Positions 39,533 through 49,157 of a stretch of 64,000 nucleotides of DNA are shown one piece after another. The position numbers and the translations under genes are program-made. The stretch spans positions 48,632 through 112,631 of the forward strand of contig NZ_JAKILA010000015.1 in NCBI RefSeq assembly GCF_023283885.1, read 5' to 3'. The number at the start of each line of letters is the position of its first letter. Within the stretch, counting starts at the first letter, position 1. The notes beneath the pieces were generated by a model. It worked only from the letters and a program-made list of their open reading frames with translations, did no database searches and had not been told where the DNA came from. The stretch comes from Shewanella basaltis. GTDB taxonomy: Bacteria; Pseudomonadota; Gammaproteobacteria; Enterobacterales; Shewanellaceae.

Positions 39533-40984
39533 TTAAGCCGTCTCTAAATCACCACCAGAGGCAAACTGGATTTTATTGCCAAAAACAAAGCGATTTGCCA
39601 ACAATGCAAAAGAAACACACGCGGCTAAGGTCACGGGCATTAAGTGAATATAATGCCATGTCGAGTAAAACGGCGAAAACTCGAACGTTAGCGACGCGTA
39701 AAGTAATACGCCAAAAATAACGGCCCCAATACCGGCTCTAGCATCGACATTTTTAAAGATTAAACCAACAATAAATATTGATAAAATCGGCATACTGAGT
39801 AAACCATTTAATTGTTGAAGTAGGTTGATGATACTTTCAGCTTGTTGGTAAATGGGCACTAAAGTGAGCGTAAGAATACTCAGTAATAAGGTTACCCAAC
39901 CACTTAAACGCACTACATTGGGATCTTTTTTGATGTAGGCTTCGTGAATATCACAGACATACAATGCCGTTGCTGAGTTTAGTAAGCTGTTGTAGGTCGA
40001 CAGAACTGCTGCGGCCATCGCGGCAGCAAATACACCGGTTAACCAGGTGGGCATTAAATCACCTACTATGCGCCCATAAGCCGCATCACCAATATCACCG
40101 TATAACTTGTATGACACTATGCCTGGGATCACCACAATCGCTGGAACGATTAAAATACGAATACCAGCGGCCGCAAACACCCCTTTTTGGGCTTCTTTAA
40201 GGGTGGGTGCTGCCATTGCACGTTGGGTAATGGTTTGATTGGTTCCCCAGTAATACATTTGAATGAAAATCATCCCGGTGAGTAAGGTGTGCCAAGGTAA
40301 TGGAGAATCATCATCACCTATAAAGGTTAAACGCTCGGCCGGAATGTCTGAAAAATCATAATTGATTGCATTTAAGGCTAAAAATACAACAAAAATGGCC
40401 ATGCCTAATAGTAATACCCCAGAGTAAGTGTCTGACACTGCAACCGCACGCAGGCCACCAAAGAAGGCATATACTGCACCTAGGGTGGCAAACGCTACTG
40501 CAATGTACATTAGTGGAATGTCGACATTAAACATGGTTTGCATAAATAATGCCCCAGAGTAAATAACTGCTGGCATGTAAATAAAGGCATTACCTAAAAA
40601 GAAAATTGCACCAATAACTGCGCGTATATGTTTGTTGTTATAGCGTTTTTCTAGCAGTTCAGTTGTGGTTGTACAGTTGTATTTGTAATACACAGGTAAA
40701 AACACTTTAGCCAAAATAATTAACCCAATAACAGCAGCAAACTCCCACCAGGCGAGTAACGCCATTTGGTTGCCGTTCATCCCCACGAGTTGGTCAGTAC
40801 TTAAGTTGGTTAAGGTGATTGAGCCGGCAACAAATATCCAACTTAACCCTCCACCAGCTAAAAAGTATTCTTTATTTTGTGAGCTCTGTTGACGGTTGGC
40901 GCCGCGACATTTTAAGTATGTTAATAAACCAATAATTGCCGTAACAAAGGCAAATACCGATAATTGAATCATGTTTTCAGACAT
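39533..40984 (-). CDS. Sodium/sugar symporter (SSS family), vSGLT-like
   Basis: 483 aa, about 13-14 membrane helices. SSS motifs include YFLAGGGLSWIFVAGSITLTNLS and GGLRAVAVSDTYSGVLLL. The core pattern around GMIFIQMYYWGTNQTITQRAM is very close to the galactose transporter vSGLT of Vibrio. It is the last gene of a minus-strand set with SapC, halogenase-like protein and TonB receptor, so it likely brings galactose or a galactoside across the inner membrane with Na+. Confidence 0.9.
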   Translation of the reverse strand: MSENMIQLSVFAFVTAIIGLLTYLKCRGANRQQSSQNKEYFLAGGGLSWIFVAGSITLTNLSTDQLVGMNGNQMALLAWWEFAAVIGLIILAKVFLPVYYKYNCTTTTELLEKRYNNKHIRAVIGAIFFLGNAFIYMPAVIYSGALFMQTMFNVDIPLMYIAVAFATLGAVYAFFGGLRAVAVSDTYSGVLLLGMAIFVVFLALNAINYDFSDIPAERLTFIGDDDSPLPWHTLLTGMIFIQMYYWGTNQTITQRAMAAPTLKEAQKGVFAAAGIRILIVPAIVVIPGIVSYKLYGDIGDAAYGRIVGDLMPTWLTGVFAAAMAAAVLSTYNSLLNSATALYVCDIHEAYIKKDPNVVRLSGWVTLLLSILTLTLVPIYQQAESIINLLQQLNGLLSMPILSIFIVGLIFKNVDARAGIGAVIFGVLLYASLTFEFSPFYSTWHYIHLMPVTLAACVSFALLANRFVFGNKIQFASGGDLETA

Positions 40985-41018
40985 TGTTTTTCCTTTCCCA
41001 ATCGTGTGTTGGGTATTG

Positions 41019-41780
41019 TTATGCTGCCGTTGTTTTACTGACTTCTAGTTTTATATTTTTTATTGGCGTTAACGTTTGGAGCTGGTTGTGTTTTTTAATG
41101 AGTGCATTCAGTTGAAATAACGACATCAACAGGGACTGTATTGGCGCTAAATAACCTTTTTGGTGCAGGGTAAATAAGGTCTCTTTATCCAGAGATTGCA
41201 GCTTGTCTTCATCGATGGTGTATAAACCAGATAAACTGGGTGTGCTGCCGTCTTGATAGTGAACTAATATCGTGACCGGGCGTAATAAACCTAGCTGGTG
41301 AATGTATTGATTAAACTCCTGGGTGCGGAGATCGTTCTTGATATCGGCTTCTAGTAGCGTTTTAACCCTGGATAAATGCAGTGATGCTTTGCCATTTGCT
41401 TCAAAAATACGCTGGCCGCTGGTGTTTGAAAACGCTGGGTGCGTTTGATCAATACCAATTGTATATTGGTGCGGATTTTCTGGTGACGCCATCAAAAAAA
41501 ATGGAAAGGTTTGCATGTTGGCCGGCGTGTGCAGCGCTGTCCATTGGCCTTGTTTAATAAACAAATTACTGCCTTGCTCAAAACTGGTAAAACCGGTTAG
41601 CACCCATTGACCATTTTGGCTATTACGTACATAAAAAATAGGCATGCAACAAGCTGCTTGGCTGACCTCGGTGACACGTAAATTCATGATGTTTTGCTGC
41701 TGGGCAAACAGAATCGCGCAGTCGTCGGTAATGCGTAAGTCATGATGCTGTTGCGGGGTTAATTCTGTCAGTGTTTTCAT
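41019..41780 (-). CDS. SapC-family protein
   Basis: 253 aa, soluble, no signal peptide. The pattern MPIFYVRNSQNGQWVLTGF, PFFLMASPENPHQYTIGID and a C-terminal LHQKGYLAPIQSLLMSL is SapC. This family is repeatedly found beside tryptophan-halogenase-like proteins and TonB receptors in sugar-use loci, but its biochemical job is not established. The halogenase gene is 9 bp upstream, and the symporter follows after 34 bp. Confidence 0.85.
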   Translation of the reverse strand: MKTLTELTPQQHHDLRITDDCAILFAQQQNIMNLRVTEVSQAACCMPIFYVRNSQNGQWVLTGFTSFEQGSNLFIKQGQWTALHTPANMQTFPFFLMASPENPHQYTIGIDQTHPAFSNTSGQRIFEANGKASLHLSRVKTLLEADIKNDLRTQEFNQYIHQLGLLRPVTILVHYQDGSTPSLSGLYTIDEDKLQSLDKETLFTLHQKGYLAPIQSLLMSLFQLNALIKKHNQLQTLTPIKNIKLEVSKTTAA

Positions 41781-41789
41781 ATTATTATT

Positions 41790-43313
41790 CTACTGTTGAG
41801 AGTGAGTTAACCATTGTTCAATATAGTCACGATGAGGCGGCAAGGTATTAAGCATCTGCTGCGTGAGTTGAACATTACGGTGTAAAATTTGTGATGCCTG
41901 GGTGTGCTGTTGGTATAAATGGGCATGTTGTGAGTAATCTGGCGTAAACTCCATGCCATAAAGCACATACTGATAACTGGCTGCAGGAAACAGCTCGTTG
42001 GGGCCATTAAAGTCTTTGCTGGTGGGGCCTCTATATGCCCACATGTTGAGATCGTCTTGTAAACTTTGCGGGATTGTTTCTGGATTACAGTGTGCTTGCC
42101 AGTAAGGTTCTGGGCGCTTTGTTAGCATGTAATGCAGTTTTAAAAAGTCGACGATCCGGCTCCAGCGGTAATCCATTTGTTGGTTAAAACGTTTAGCGGT
42201 TAAGGGCATTATTTGATCGTTTACAGGTAAGTTTTCAGCGATGTAACGGGCTGATATTTCAATCAACATAATGGCTGTTGCTTCAAGTGGTTCTACAAAT
42301 CCTGCCGCCATTCCTACTGCAACACAGTTATTTTGCCAAAAACGTTCACGGTGGCCGCTTTCGTAGTGGATTTTTTTGACCATTAGCCCGTCTGCTTGAG
42401 AGCCGATGTAACGTCGTAAGTTGGCTTCAGCTTGCTCGTCGCTCATAAAGCGGCTGGAGTAAACATGGCCCACGCCGCGGCGGTGCGTTAAGCCAATATC
42501 CCAAATCCAACCAGAATCTTGTGCGGTGGCAATGGTATGCGAGGCGATGGGGCTGTCTGCATGCTCATATGGCACTTGCATGGCGATAGCGCGGTCATTA
42601 AACAATATGTGGTCGAGTTTAATAAATGGCACATTAAGGGTTTTACCAAGCAGTAACGAAGCAAACCCGGTGCAGTCGATAAATAAGTCGCCTTCAATTG
42701 GCGCGTGATCAATAAGCGCTACCTTGCTGATGTTGCCTTGGTTGTCGACACTGGCATGGTCGACAGTGCCAATGATGTGATTGACCTTGAGCTGTGTTTT
42801 ACAGTGTTGTTTGAGCATGTCGGCGAAGGCGCCAGCGTCGAGGTGGTAGGCATAGTTACATGTGCCTTGATAGTCACCCTCTGCCATGCTGCGCGGAGCA
42901 AGGCCAGACTCACAAATAGCGTGTTGAAAATTAGTTTGTTCGGCGTAATCTTTAATGTTGTCAATATAAGGTGCCAAATCGAGGCGACCATACCCTAAAG
43001 GTACGGTAAAAGGATGATAATAAAAGTCGCCATTGCCATGCACCCAGCTGACAAATTTGCCGCCTTGCTTAAAGGTTGCATGACACTTTCTGAATACTTC
43101 GCTTTCGTTTAGCCCTATTTGTTGTAGGGTGTTTTTCATGGTTGGCCAGGTGCCTTCACCTACTCCAACGGTTGGAATATCTGACGATTCGATTAAGCTA
43201 ATGTCTATTGCTTGATCTGTTTGGCTTTTATGATGTGATGCAATGATTGCTGCGGTTAACCAACCAGCGGTTCCGCCGCCCACAATGATTATTTTTTTTA
43301 CTGCTTTTGCCAT
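41790..43313 (-). CDS. Tryptophan-halogenase-family flavoprotein
   Basis: 507 aa. The FAD loop GGGTAGW is at residues 12-18. K82 in TFKQGGKFVSW aligns with the Lys that carries HOCl in PrnA. The FVEPLEATAIMLIE segment contains the second active-site Glu. The expected W-x-W-x-x-P is G-W-I-W-D-I-G here, so the Pro is lost. The substrate is unlikely to be free tryptophan in this sugar cluster. It lies between the TonB receptor and SapC and probably acts on a product linked to glycan uptake. Confidence 0.85.
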   Translation of the reverse strand: MAKAVKKIIIVGGGTAGWLTAAIIASHHKSQTDQAIDISLIESSDIPTVGVGEGTWPTMKNTLQQIGLNESEVFRKCHATFKQGGKFVSWVHGNGDFYYHPFTVPLGYGRLDLAPYIDNIKDYAEQTNFQHAICESGLAPRSMAEGDYQGTCNYAYHLDAGAFADMLKQHCKTQLKVNHIIGTVDHASVDNQGNISKVALIDHAPIEGDLFIDCTGFASLLLGKTLNVPFIKLDHILFNDRAIAMQVPYEHADSPIASHTIATAQDSGWIWDIGLTHRRGVGHVYSSRFMSDEQAEANLRRYIGSQADGLMVKKIHYESGHRERFWQNNCVAVGMAAGFVEPLEATAIMLIEISARYIAENLPVNDQIMPLTAKRFNQQMDYRWSRIVDFLKLHYMLTKRPEPYWQAHCNPETIPQSLQDDLNMWAYRGPTSKDFNGPNELFPAASYQYVLYGMEFTPDYSQHAHLYQQHTQASQILHRNVQLTQQMLNTLPPHRDYIEQWLTHSQQ

Positions 43314-43386
43314 TGGGTTAACATCCTGTTTGCAATTGAGTGCTTAGACACTATCACAAGGTGAGGGTTGTCGGTCTTGTTAAAAC

Positions 43387-43418
43387 AAAAAGACAGGTGC
43401 ACTTGCACCTGTCTTTTT
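43387..43418 (-). terminator. Hairpin terminator between the TonB receptor and the halogenase-like gene
   Basis: AAAAAGACAGGTGCA and TGCACCTGTCTTTTT are exact inverted repeats of 15 bp. It would terminate most receptor transcripts and allow some read-through, as is common after highly expressed receptor genes. Confidence 0.85.
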
Positions 43419-43430
43419 ACTGTTTATAAC

Positions 43431-46193
43431 TTAAAACTTGCCTCTTAACCCTACTGCGTAGCGTGAACCGTTGTCTTCAACCGAGTAAATCTGGTTGGCG
43501 AAGCGGCCCGTTTGCACTAACTCTTCTTCAGTGATGTTAATACCTTCAACAAATACAGAGATGTTTTCGTTGATATCGTAGCTCGCGCTAATATCCCACT
43601 GTCCAAAGGTTTCTGTATTGATTGGCTCACCGTTAAATCCGTTATCTAGCTGACGTAAAAAGCCCTCACGGTTGTTAAATGCAACACGTGCTTGCCAGTT
43701 ATCTTGCTCGTAAAACAGGATTAAGTTTTGTGAGTCGCCTAACCCCTCAAGCGCAAAGCTTTGGGTTGAGTTAGCATCAACTTTAACGTTGCTGTCTACT
43801 ACGGTGGCGTTAGCTGTAAAACCAAAACCGTTTTCAAATACGTGAGTTAACGCTATTTCGTAACCGGTAATACGTGCTGATTCGCCATTTTGTGGGCGTG
43901 TCACGGTATACAATTCTGACTGACCATTTAACTCTTCTGTGGTTGCCACAACATCACTGGTACATAGATCTGAGTTGGTGGTGCTACAGTTAAAGTCAGG
44001 ACCTGTACGGTCGGTCATTAGGTATGTTTCTTCACCGGTTAAGCTCACGATGAAATCGTCAACTTCTTTGCTGAAGAAGGCAAAGCTAAATAAACTTGCA
44101 TCGTCGTAATACCATTCGTACGACACATCCCAGTTTTCTGAACGGAATGGTTCAAGCGCTGGGTTACCGCCAGTTGCCGTTAAGTTTTGACGACGTGGCT
44201 CGTTAAATGTTGTGGCTGGTGACAGTTGTGACATTGTTGGACGCGTTAATGAATCGTATGCCGCAAAACGCAATACCATGTCATCTTGTAAGTCTAACTT
44301 AATGTTTAAGCTTGGTAATAAGTTAGCATAAGACGTGCCTTGGGTAATGTTTTCTGCTGGGCCATAAAAGTTTTGAAACAAGGTTGCGTCGCTTGTCGGG
44401 GTAACGTCTGATATATAGCTTTGTACAGCACTCACGTCGATACTGGTATTTGAGTAACGCGCACCAAAATCAACAGTTAATGGCATATCACCAACGTCAT
44501 ACACAAAGGTAAAGTTCATGTATAAGCTGCTGATGTCTTCGTTAATGGTGTAACGGTTGTTTTGCAGCGTTGGCACGATTGGATAACCTTCTGCGGCTAA
44601 GTAATCGACCATGGCATCACCGTCGTAGGTGTAGAATGTGTCAATTAACCCTGAGAAGTAGTTATTGGCTGTGTACGGTCTAAAGTCAATCACGTCAATC
44701 GGGGCTTGTGTGCCATAACCGCAAAACTGACATTGGTTACCAAAAATTTGGAAACTTGATTTTTCACGTTCTTGACGATACACACCAAACTTGGCTTTAG
44801 TGAACACTAATGAGTCTGGGGTGTATTCAAAATCGGCTTTGAATTCAGTTATTTCATCTTCGTCGCTAAATTGATTACCTTTTTCGTTGTAGTGTAAGCG
44901 AGCTAGGTTAGCGTCGGGCAAACTACCATTAGTAAACCCATCATGTATAACCGTTGGTACACCACCTGTGCCGTCAAAGGCATAGCTATTTGTGATACCG
45001 ACAACGTTAAAGCGGTCACGACCAGCGCGATCGTTTTCTGCATTTGAGTTAGATACGTCAAAATTGGCTTTTAGTTGGTCGTTTATATCCCATTTCACGT
45101 TTAAGCCAACACCGCTGTTGGTGACATCGCGAGAGTTACGTGTGTGTGATACAAAGTCAGTTGCTGGATCGCCACTACCTTGGTGTAAACCAATATCCTG
45201 GCTAAACGTGAGCAGTGTACCGGTTGCAGGGTCAATCGTAGCACTGCCAACGCGATCGGGTTCAAACCATGAGGCTAAGTCGGTCACTTGTGAGTCGACT
45301 TCAAACTTAGAGATAAAGCCGTCTAAGGTAATGCTGACATCATCAGATGGCGCATACTGAAACACTAAACTGGCGTTGGTTCGCGTGCGGTCTTGCTCAT
45401 CTACGATTTGATCCCAGTTACGTGGAATGTATGCATTGGTAAATAACACGCCATCACGTGAGTTAGAAATGGTTTGGCCGCCGCGCCAGCCGGCTGTGTT
45501 GATTTGGTTGATTTGAACACTTCGTTCTTGGTGGCTTACTGCTAATAACACCCCCATGGTTTCGTCATTAAAGGTGTTGCTGATTAGGCCTGAAACCGCA
45601 GGAGATACGTCTTCTGAAAGACTTTCGTACATGCCTTTTACAGAGCCAACAATTTGCAAGCCGCTGTAATCAAATGGGCGTGCCGTTGTTAGGTCGATAG
45701 TACCGCCAATGCCGCCTTCTTGCATGCTGGCATTAGTGGTTTTGTATACGTTAGCCCCGGTGATTTGCTCGGCGGCTAAAATGTCGAAGTTAAATTCGCG
45801 ACCTGCGCTGTCGGTAGCCATTTGGCGGCCGTTAACCAGTACAGTGTTAAATTGTGGACCAAAACCACGAACGGTAACGGCTTGACCTTCACCACCACTA
45901 CGGTCAATAGAAACCCCTGTAATACGTTGCAACGACTCGGCAACGTTTAAGTCTGGAAATTTACCCAGATCTTCTGCCGAAATACCATCTGAAACCACAG
46001 ATGCGGTTTTTTTGTCGGCCATTGAATTTTTTAAACTGCTGCGGATCCCTTTTACCGCAATGACTTCAATTTGCTCATTGGCTTGTGTTTCAGCTTCTGC
46101 TGCTGTGACCCCGTGAACACTGCCAATTGCCCCAGCAATAGCAAGTGCTAACGTTGTCCTCTTGCCAAACGTCGCGATTCCTTTTGTAGACAT
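43431..46193 (-). CDS. TonB-dependent receptor, probable galactoside transporter
   Basis: 920 aa. Signal peptide to about residue 32. A TonB box-like IEVIAVKG precedes the plug domain (SLKNSMADKKTASVVSDGISAEDLGKFPDLNVAESLQRITGVSI is its pattern in part). The plug end is VTVRGFGPQFNTVLVNGRQ and a 22-strand barrel ends with RYAVGLRGKF. This long receptor type with the GISAEDLGKFPD motif is used for carbohydrates in Shewanella, Xanthomonas and Caulobacter. Genomic context indicates galactosides. The 360-bp gap upstream (46194-46553) is AT-rich with a poly-T run near 46420 and no other recognisable element. Confidence 0.9.
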   Translation of the reverse strand: MSTKGIATFGKRTTLALAIAGAIGSVHGVTAAEAETQANEQIEVIAVKGIRSSLKNSMADKKTASVVSDGISAEDLGKFPDLNVAESLQRITGVSIDRSGGEGQAVTVRGFGPQFNTVLVNGRQMATDSAGREFNFDILAAEQITGANVYKTTNASMQEGGIGGTIDLTTARPFDYSGLQIVGSVKGMYESLSEDVSPAVSGLISNTFNDETMGVLLAVSHQERSVQINQINTAGWRGGQTISNSRDGVLFTNAYIPRNWDQIVDEQDRTRTNASLVFQYAPSDDVSITLDGFISKFEVDSQVTDLASWFEPDRVGSATIDPATGTLLTFSQDIGLHQGSGDPATDFVSHTRNSRDVTNSGVGLNVKWDINDQLKANFDVSNSNAENDRAGRDRFNVVGITNSYAFDGTGGVPTVIHDGFTNGSLPDANLARLHYNEKGNQFSDEDEITEFKADFEYTPDSLVFTKAKFGVYRQEREKSSFQIFGNQCQFCGYGTQAPIDVIDFRPYTANNYFSGLIDTFYTYDGDAMVDYLAAEGYPIVPTLQNNRYTINEDISSLYMNFTFVYDVGDMPLTVDFGARYSNTSIDVSAVQSYISDVTPTSDATLFQNFYGPAENITQGTSYANLLPSLNIKLDLQDDMVLRFAAYDSLTRPTMSQLSPATTFNEPRRQNLTATGGNPALEPFRSENWDVSYEWYYDDASLFSFAFFSKEVDDFIVSLTGEETYLMTDRTGPDFNCSTTNSDLCTSDVVATTEELNGQSELYTVTRPQNGESARITGYEIALTHVFENGFGFTANATVVDSNVKVDANSTQSFALEGLGDSQNLILFYEQDNWQARVAFNNREGFLRQLDNGFNGEPINTETFGQWDISASYDINENISVFVEGINITEEELVQTGRFANQIYSVEDNGSRYAVGLRGKF

Positions 46194-46553
46194 TTTTCTT
46201 CCCCCAGTTGATGTTGTTGCTTTTTTATAAATCTTTTATTTTTCATTTAAGCTTATTTATCTTATAAATATAGTAATTGGAGCTAGATATCAACCTTTTC
46301 TTAACAATGTGACGCTAATCTCTTACTGTTTTTTGTTCACTTTTAAACCTAAATGGCATAGGTATCTGGCAGCGTTTTGTCTTATTTGTTTTTTTGTTTA
46401 TAAAATTCAGTCTGTTATTTTTTTTTTTTTAAGTAAGCCTAAATATGCTTTAGTTTAATGCTCGTTAATGGTGAGTTAATTCAGAACAGTGATTCCTTGA
46501 AACAAACCGCCTTGAATAAACAGTTTTCTTTCAAAACGGTAATGGTTAACGCC

Positions 46554-47894
46554 CTAAGATTTAGGCTTTTTCATATCCCATGACATGCCTGTCGCATAGC
46601 GAGGGGCAAATCCTTTCCAGGTTGGTGTTGGGTTGCCTTGGGCATCTTGTTCATTCGATTGGCCATTGAGCTGTAAAAAGCTGCACTTATCTTTTTGATT
46701 TTTAACGTGGCAGTCCATCATGGCTAGGGCAAAATGCTTGTTGATGGTGTTTAGCTGCATATTGCTCCAAGCGGGTTCAAAGTAATGTCCGAGATCTATT
46801 TCATTTTTGTAAGCAATCTGTGGGGCAGGGTGCGGTGCGATGTTATGGCGGGCGTTGTGATAAGTGAGCATGTAAGTGCTGTCACCGCCGGTTTGTTGAT
46901 ATAGCGATTGGATGCCTTTATACCCAGAAATATCATCAAGATCGCCGGCAACGTACAATGTTGGCGTGGTGATTTTGGCAAGAGACTCGGCATTAAACAG
47001 TTGGTAGTTACCGCCCCAAGGTGCGATGGCTATCATGGCTTTCCACTTGGGGTCGACTTTAGCGGGTGCTTTTTGGCCACCCGCACAGGTGTTAAGTAGC
47101 TCAATGGCGCCGTTAATCACATTGACATCTTTACTGCCAGTAAATGTGGCAGCGGTTTGCTGGTTAAATTGATAACAACCACCAACAGTATTAACTGCCC
47201 CATAGCCACCCATTGAGTAACCAATTAATCCAGCACGTTGAGTGTCGATTATGCTGCTAACAAAGTTGTTTGTGCCGCTAAAGTAGTCCAGGGTAAATTG
47301 TTGATCGCGTGAGCGATTAAGTAATGTGCTAAAAAAACCACTAAATGGTGCCTTAACCATGTCGACCTCTGCATTGGTTGAGTCGGTATGGTCGAGCGCT
47401 ACAACCACATAGCCGTGTGAGGCTAAATGTTCGGCTAAATAAAACATAATAGTGCGATAACCAGTATAACCATGCGATAACACCACTAATGGAAAGGGTT
47501 GGCCGGTTAAGTTAACTACTTCAGCATTGCGAGTGGCATTACCTTGTAATACAAAAGGTAATCCTAAGCGTGTCTCGTCACGGTATATCGCTTTGGGGGT
47601 GGTTGTAGGGGTTTTATTTGTTGGGTACCAGACCTCTACCGCTAATTTACGGTCTTCTAAGGTTTGGCTGCTAGGGTTAAATTGTTTTTTATTTACCAGC
47701 TTAAGCGTTTTTACGCCAACAGGATACTGGCCGATTTGAGCTAATTCAGGCAGAGCTTCTTTGGGCAGTAACGTGGGGTATAGCTGTTCTGGTTGAGGTG
47801 TCGTGTTGGCGTGTTGAGTTTGTGTGTTTGCCGATACGACAATGGTGGTGCTTAACCATAGTAATGCTGCGCAGCTGAGCGTTTTTTTATACAT
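46554..47894 (-). CDS. Secreted alpha/beta hydrolase (PAF-acetylhydrolase/dienelactone-hydrolase-like)
   Basis: 446 aa with a signal peptide (ALLWLSTTIVVSANTQ). The oxyanion turn is VVLSHGYTGYR, the nucleophile is S227 in GLIGYSMGGYGAV, the acid is in the YVAGDLDDISGYK region and the His is within HNARHNIAP. It resembles the PAF-acetylhydrolase-like or chlorophyllase-like branch. Substrate unknown; in this cluster it may remove ester groups from galactosides or polysaccharides, which is an inference from context. Confidence 0.78.
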   Translation of the reverse strand: MYKKTLSCAALLWLSTTIVVSANTQTQHANTTPQPEQLYPTLLPKEALPELAQIGQYPVGVKTLKLVNKKQFNPSSQTLEDRKLAVEVWYPTNKTPTTTPKAIYRDETRLGLPFVLQGNATRNAEVVNLTGQPFPLVVLSHGYTGYRTIMFYLAEHLASHGYVVVALDHTDSTNAEVDMVKAPFSGFFSTLLNRSRDQQFTLDYFSGTNNFVSSIIDTQRAGLIGYSMGGYGAVNTVGGCYQFNQQTAATFTGSKDVNVINGAIELLNTCAGGQKAPAKVDPKWKAMIAIAPWGGNYQLFNAESLAKITTPTLYVAGDLDDISGYKGIQSLYQQTGGDSTYMLTYHNARHNIAPHPAPQIAYKNEIDLGHYFEPAWSNMQLNTINKHFALAMMDCHVKNQKDKCSFLQLNGQSNEQDAQGNPTPTWKGFAPRYATGMSWDMKKPKS

Positions 47895-47953
47895 TGTTAT
47901 GCTGTCCTTTTCTGTGGTTTTATTCCATCAGCATCAATTGAAGATGATGCAAG

Positions 47954-47976
47954 GCGGGCGCGACATTGACGCCCGC
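47954..47976 (-). terminator. GC-rich hairpin after galK
   Basis: GCGGGCG and CGCCCGC form a 7-bp stem with a 9-nt loop, just past the galK stop. There is no T-tract. The nearby TGTATCGATACA at 47981-47992 is a perfect 12-bp palindrome of unknown role. Confidence 0.45.
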
Positions 47977-48008
47977 ATTGTGTATCGATACAAAACGATG
48001 GTGTGTTG

Positions 48009-49157
48009 TTAATAGTGTTGTACTGTTAGTCCGTTGCCGGCAGTGCACACATAGATGTCAGCTTGTAGATTAAATTGAGCAAAATAATGTTGCTCAACAG
48101 CCTGTTGAATCACCGCCACGTCCTCGTGGCGACATAAACACACAATTGCACCACCAAAACCGCCACCCGTCATACGAACCGCGCCGCGATCGCCCAGTGC
48201 TTGTTGGCAAATTTGCACTAGGCCGTCGGTGGCAGGTACGGTGACTTCAAAATCATGCTTGAGTGACTGGTGCGATGCGGTCATCAATATCCGCAGCTGT
48301 TCAATGTCGTTATTGGCTAGCGCTTTGGTGGCGGCAATCACGCGGTCGTTTTCGGTAATAACATGATGGGCGCGGGCAAATTCGTTTGCACTCATTTGCG
48401 GTTTTGTTTGTGCGAGTAAATCCAAATTGGCATCGCGTAATGTGGTTAAGCCCATTTTGCTTGCGGCTTGTTCGCAGTCTATGCGGCGTTGGTTGTATTC
48501 GCTGTCGACTAATTTACGTGGGTAATTTGAGTTCACAATGACAATTGATAAGTCGGTAGGAATGGTGACCGCTTGAGTTTGTAGGTTTTGGCAGTCAATC
48601 AATAAGGCTTGGTCTTGTTGACCTTTAGCTGAAATCAGCTGATCCATAATGCCGCATTGGCAGTCCATAAAGTCGTTTTCTGCTTCTTGGCCAAATAATG
48701 CAATTTGCTCTTCGTTAAGGTTCAAACCACACACGTGATTGAACATGCCTGCAATGGCGACTTCAAGGGCGGCTGAGGATGATAACCCACTGCCTTGAGG
48801 CACGTTACTTTCAATAAGTAAATCCACCCCTTTTAGCAAATGGCCAGCGCGGTTTAGCACAAATGCCACAGCGCGAATGTAGTTACCCCATTGTGAGTGG
48901 CCTTCTTGAATCGGTTGATTAACTTCAAAGCTTTCTTGCTCATTGGGGTACATGGTTGAGATAACATTAACCCGATTGTCGTTGCGCAAGCGGTATAGTA
49001 CTTGAGTGCGAAATGTTAATGCACAGGGTAAAACATATCCCTGGTTGTAATCGGTAAATTCACCAATCAAGTTAACACGACCCGGTGCGCTGACTACACC
49101 TTGTGCATCTGATCCATATTGTTGGGTAAACAATGCCTGTAGCGCGTTGTTAGTCAT
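48009..49157 (-). CDS. galK: Galactokinase
   Basis: 382 aa from ATG 49157; the frame is open upstream, but this ATG gives the standard length. GHMP kinase motifs are present: GRVNLIGEFTDYNQGYVLP (sugar binding), PQGSGLSSSAALEVA (ATP loop) and MTGGGFGGAIVCL. It phosphorylates galactose at C1 in the Leloir pathway. Its start overlaps the end of galT by 8 nt, so translation is coupled. Confidence 0.96.
   Translation of the reverse strand: MTNNALQALFTQQYGSDAQGVVSAPGRVNLIGEFTDYNQGYVLPCALTFRTQVLYRLRNDNRVNVISTMYPNEQESFEVNQPIQEGHSQWGNYIRAVAFVLNRAGHLLKGVDLLIESNVPQGSGLSSSAALEVAIAGMFNHVCGLNLNEEQIALFGQEAENDFMDCQCGIMDQLISAKGQQDQALLIDCQNLQTQAVTIPTDLSIVIVNSNYPRKLVDSEYNQRRIDCEQAASKMGLTTLRDANLDLLAQTKPQMSANEFARAHHVITENDRVIAATKALANNDIEQLRILMTASHQSLKHDFEVTVPATDGLVQICQQALGDRGAVRMTGGGFGGAIVCLCRHEDVAVIQQAVEQHYFAQFNLQADIYVCTAGNGLTVQHY

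Noticed and set aside
39226..39720. Open frames across the tandem repeats and the end of the symporter gene
   Set aside because: They lie in repeats or antisense to a well-supported gene, with no ribosome binding site.
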